Source: JADHUC01 sp964617665 (GTDB lineage: Bacteria; Planctomycetota; Planctomycetia; Pirellulales; Pirellulaceae). Taken from it: 7,370 nucleotides of DNA. Positions 4,735 to 7,370 of this stretch are shown here, in pieces. The stretch is from NCBI GenBank assembly GCA_964617665.1, contig CAZUAH010000662.1, positions 1 through 7,370 on the forward strand, read 5' to 3'. The notes under the pieces were generated by a model. That model was not told where the DNA came from. It made no database searches and saw only the letters and a program-made list of their open reading frames with translations. Every line of letters begins with the position of its first letter. Positions within the stretch are counted from its first letter, which is position 1. The position numbers and the translations under genes are program-made.

Positions 4735-7272
4735 GTGACGGAGTGCAGTAGTTTGAGTGTTCGCCAGTTAGTCAACGTTAACATCGCGATAACTGCGGTT
4801 CTCGCATCAACACTGTCCGGTATCGGCGCGATGAATATCGCAATACCGTTATGCGCGCTGGCCGCCGCTGGTCTATCGCTCTGGCTGACCGATTTCACGA
4901 AGCGGTTTTACATTGGACGTTGGACCGTCAACTCGGCGCTGGCATTGGTTGCGGCGGTCACGGCGGTGAGGTTTGCCCGAACTGAAGCAATCGGGGACTT
5001 GCCCGTTCTGGCAGATGCTTTTGCCTATGTGCAAATCGTAATGCTATTCGAGAAAAAGACCACTCGCACGTGGTGGGATCTACTGAGTCTGGGCTTCATA
5101 CAGGTCGTCTTTGCTGGATTGCAGGATCACGGACCGCTTTTCGGTTTGGTGCTGTGCGGATACTTGTTCTTCGGCCTATCGACGCTTTCTCTCATGTTCT
5201 TGCATCGCGAGCAAGACGCGATAGAGCAGCGGGGCGACCGCAACAAAGCGGCCAATGTGCCAGGAAAATCGGCGGGTGGACGTTGGGGCCGCTGGGTACG
5301 CTTGGGCAAGGTCATTCTGGGCACAATTATCGTTGGACCGTTGTCGCTGTACCTGCGTTTCCGTGAACGCACGCCAACCGATCATGTCGCGGACCAGCCG
5401 ACGCGCTCTGGGCCTACATCGAAACGTTGGCCTCTGCTGCGAGAAAGGCCAACTCTGGACGTTTCGGCCAGCGTTGCGTCCGATCCGCGCGGCGTCGGTC
5501 GTGAATTCTGGTATCGGATCGGCCAAATGGCTGTGGTCAGTGTTATGGTGTCGCTGGTCGTCTTCTTTACAGTCCCTCGATTCGGCGGCATTGACGTTTC
5601 GGTCCTGCGTTACGGATCAGCAGCATGGGCGCGCGGAGCACTTGCGCTCCGAAGGACAGGGTACTCCAATCACGTCACGCTTGGGGAACTGGGGACGCTC
5701 CTAGACAACTCGGAGCCAGTGCTTGAAGCTGAGTTCAACGACTATGTAACGAACGAGCCGTATGAGGTGCAGGAAGACGTGTACTTGCGCGGCGGCGTGC
5801 TTACCTACTACCGTCGCGGCCAGTGGGAGCACCAACGGTCTGGATCGAATCTGCATCTGGGGCACTTGTCGTCGGTCGAGAATCCCGAGGATGTCGACTT
5901 GGTGCGACAGAGGATCACAATCGAGCCCTTGGAGCGGAGCGATCTGTTCTGCGCTTGGCCGATGCTGTTCGTCAAGGAAAACGATGACCTCTGGTTCAAC
6001 ACGCACAGCGAACGCGTGGGACGATCGCGGGGGGCACGAAGCCGTAGGTACGTCTACGAGTTAGGGACAACAGCCTTTGTGGATGGAATTCAAACTGACC
6101 TGGCACCGTGTGAGGTCGAGACAGCAGACGTTTTGCTGCAATGGCCGTCCGGTTCTTTGACCAGACTTGCCGCAGAGGCCGAGCAGTGGGTTTCGGAATC
6201 CGGCATTCCAGCGGATGATCCGATCGGCCGCGCGCGTCACTTGGAGAATCGCCTGCGCGATTCGGGGCAATTCAGCTACACCAGGGAAGAACCGGATCGC
6301 GATTCGGGGCTTGACCCCACAGAAGATTTCATCGCCTTACACCCACAAGGGAACTGCGAGTTCTTTGCGTCGGCGCTAACACTCATGCTGCGCAGTCAGG
6401 GCATACCGGCGCGCATGGTCATCGGCTTCAAGACCGACGAGTACAGCGTCTTGAATCAAACACACACAGCCCGTAATTCGCACTCGCACACATGGGTTGA
6501 AGCGTTCATCGCTCCGGATCAGCTCGGCGAAACGCCGCGTCAAGACGATCCTTTGTGTGATTGGTCAAGAGGAGGTTGGCTGCGGCTGGACCCGACGCCC
6601 GGCGGGGCCGATTTGGACGGCGACTCCGGCATGCTGGCTCGCGGTTTCGGATACTACCTTGGGAAGCTGCGTTCGCTCTGGCGGCGTCACGTAACGGGGA
6701 TGAGCAGTACGCAACAACGTGCGGCACTCTACGAGCCCCTATCGGTGCGAGTGAAAGGAATCGGGCTCCGTTTGGTGAGCCCTGAGTGGTGGAGCAGCCT
6801 TGCAGCAAACACCATCGCAACGATCAGGGACATGCCTGAAGAAACATACAACCGTTACGGCTGGCGTGGTGTTGCTGCGTGTTTGGCATTGCTGATCGTT
6901 GTCACTGTGGCCTTTGGACGTCTGCGCCGTTCGTCTCGTGGGCGCAAGTTGCGCACAGCCAATAACGGCGGTCGGCCCGGGCGAAACGGACGGCAGGAAG
7001 TCCATTTCTACCGCCGGTTGGAAACGCTATTGGGGCGGCATGGGCTGGCGCGTGCGGCTTCGCAAACGCACCGCGAATTTGCCCGTGAGTCTGGCATCAA
7101 GCTCTCCGAGTCCACGGGCGAATCGCTGGTTGCCACTCTTCCTCTGGAGGTCGTTAGCGCGTTCTACCAAGTGCGATTTGGCGAGTCGGATTTGAACGAC
7201 AGGCAAATGATGGCAGTTGGGCAAGCCCTGCGCCGCATCGAGCAGGCCGCCCGTAACAATCGCAAGAAATAG
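4735..7272 (+). CDS. TgpA-like transmembrane transglutaminase (DUF3488-transglutaminase core-DUF4129-like)
   Basis: An 845-residue protein. The N-terminal DUF3488-like part has hydrophobic helices near residues 14-32, 33-53, 64-80, 115-130, 134-156, 193-207 and 265-283. A large external region follows with a transglutaminase core: Cys541 in GNCEFFASAL, His585 in SHSHTWVEAF and Asp619 in WLRLDPTPGG, a complete catalytic triad. A further helix near 709-728 is followed by a cytoplasmic tail (FYRRLETLLGRHG...) resembling DUF4129. The best-known relative is the essential inner-membrane TgpA of Pseudomonas aeruginosa; its true substrate is unsettled, with periplasmic peptide crosslinking or hydrolysis as possibilities. 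At 845 residues it is longer than usual, partly from a polar linker at about 208-262. GTG 4735 is taken as start, but its Shine-Dalgarno would abut it; TTG 4753, nine bases after GGAG (4740-4743), is a serious alternative. It follows the DUF58 gene by 3 bases. Confidence 0.92.
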   Translation: MTECSSLSVRQLVNVNIAITAVLASTLSGIGAMNIAIPLCALAAAGLSLWLTDFTKRFYIGRWTVNSALALVAAVTAVRFARTEAIGDLPVLADAFAYVQIVMLFEKKTTRTWWDLLSLGFIQVVFAGLQDHGPLFGLVLCGYLFFGLSTLSLMFLHREQDAIEQRGDRNKAANVPGKSAGGRWGRWVRLGKVILGTIIVGPLSLYLRFRERTPTDHVADQPTRSGPTSKRWPLLRERPTLDVSASVASDPRGVGREFWYRIGQMAVVSVMVSLVVFFTVPRFGGIDVSVLRYGSAAWARGALALRRTGYSNHVTLGELGTLLDNSEPVLEAEFNDYVTNEPYEVQEDVYLRGGVLTYYRRGQWEHQRSGSNLHLGHLSSVENPEDVDLVRQRITIEPLERSDLFCAWPMLFVKENDDLWFNTHSERVGRSRGARSRRYVYELGTTAFVDGIQTDLAPCEVETADVLLQWPSGSLTRLAAEAEQWVSESGIPADDPIGRARHLENRLRDSGQFSYTREEPDRDSGLDPTEDFIALHPQGNCEFFASALTLMLRSQGIPARMVIGFKTDEYSVLNQTHTARNSHSHTWVEAFIAPDQLGETPRQDDPLCDWSRGGWLRLDPTPGGADLDGDSGMLARGFGYYLGKLRSLWRRHVTGMSSTQQRAALYEPLSVRVKGIGLRLVSPEWWSSLAANTIATIRDMPEETYNRYGWRGVAACLALLIVVTVAFGRLRRSSRGRKLRTANNGGRPGRNGRQEVHFYRRLETLLGRHGLARAASQTHREFARESGIKLSESTGESLVATLPLEVVSAFYQVRFGESDLNDRQMMAVGQALRRIEQAARNNRKK

Positions 7273-7278
7273 ACCACC

Positions 7279-7327
7279 GTCCGCTACGCCTGTACCACCA
7301 ATGGCACCTGCTGAATTGTGAGCGGAC
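7279..7327 (+). terminator. weak inverted repeat after the operon
   Basis: GTCCGCT (7279-7285) and AGCGGAC (7321-7327) are perfect 7-bp inverted repeats around a 35-base loop, directly after the transglutaminase stop codon. No T-run follows, so this is at best a weak or factor-dependent terminator. The remaining bases to 7370 show no gene. Confidence 0.2.
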
Positions 7328-7370
7328 ACCAGAACCATTGTTGACTTGCCTGGTATTTTGGGGGCGTGTT

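Noticed and set aside
7340..7370. TTGACT near 7341 as the -35 box of a downstream gene
   Set aside because: No acceptable -10 element at 16-18 bases; the following sequence is G-rich and the window ends.
1..7370. CRISPR array, tRNA or rRNA
   Set aside because: No regularly spaced direct repeats, and no tRNA or rRNA signature stretches were seen on either strand.

Overview
The window looks like a chromosomal segment of moderate-to-high GC from a free-living bacterium. The gene style (a DUF58 protein next to a large TgpA-like transglutaminase, an exported DUF1963 lipoprotein, Shine-Dalgarno sites of mixed quality) would suit a planctomycete or a related environmental lineage. No single residue proves this, so the taxonomy is a weak inference.

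Left part (1-2571): this reads best as a decayed integron. Three minus-strand genes point away from a plus-strand integrase remnant. They are a DUF1963 lipoprotein (984-2069), a small exported protein (348-881) and the 5' part of a third gene running off the window edge (1-251). The two intergenic gaps each fold into a long stem with single unpaired bases confined to one arm, flanked by GTT/AAC core boxes, and the two folds share their inner box sequence. That is the hallmark of attC recombination sites, so each gene appears to be a cassette. Next to the first cassette, divergently oriented, lies the N-terminal domain of an integron-type tyrosine recombinase (from 2160). It is broken by a 100-bp MITE-like element with terminal inverted repeats and a 6-bp target duplication. 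Removing the element plus one duplication copy restores the reading frame exactly. The catalytic part of the integrase is absent, so the array should be immobile unless an integrase acts in trans.

Middle part (2572-3552): about 1 kb without a confident gene. It holds a doubtful minus-strand ORF with a helix-turn-helix-like segment, a doubtful 62-codon ORF with a good Shine-Dalgarno, a perfect 9-bp hairpin near 2950, and a cluster of three perfect hairpins (3331-3410) that can also pair with each other in competing ways. A plausible -10 element precedes the next operon.

Right part (3553-7272): a two-gene, translationally coupled operon. A membrane-anchored DUF58 protein is followed after 3 bases by an 845-residue polytopic membrane protein with a complete Cys-His-Asp transglutaminase triad (TgpA-like). 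Such pairs are usually joined by a MoxR AAA+ ATPase gene; none is seen next to them here. The last 98 bases hold no recognisable gene.
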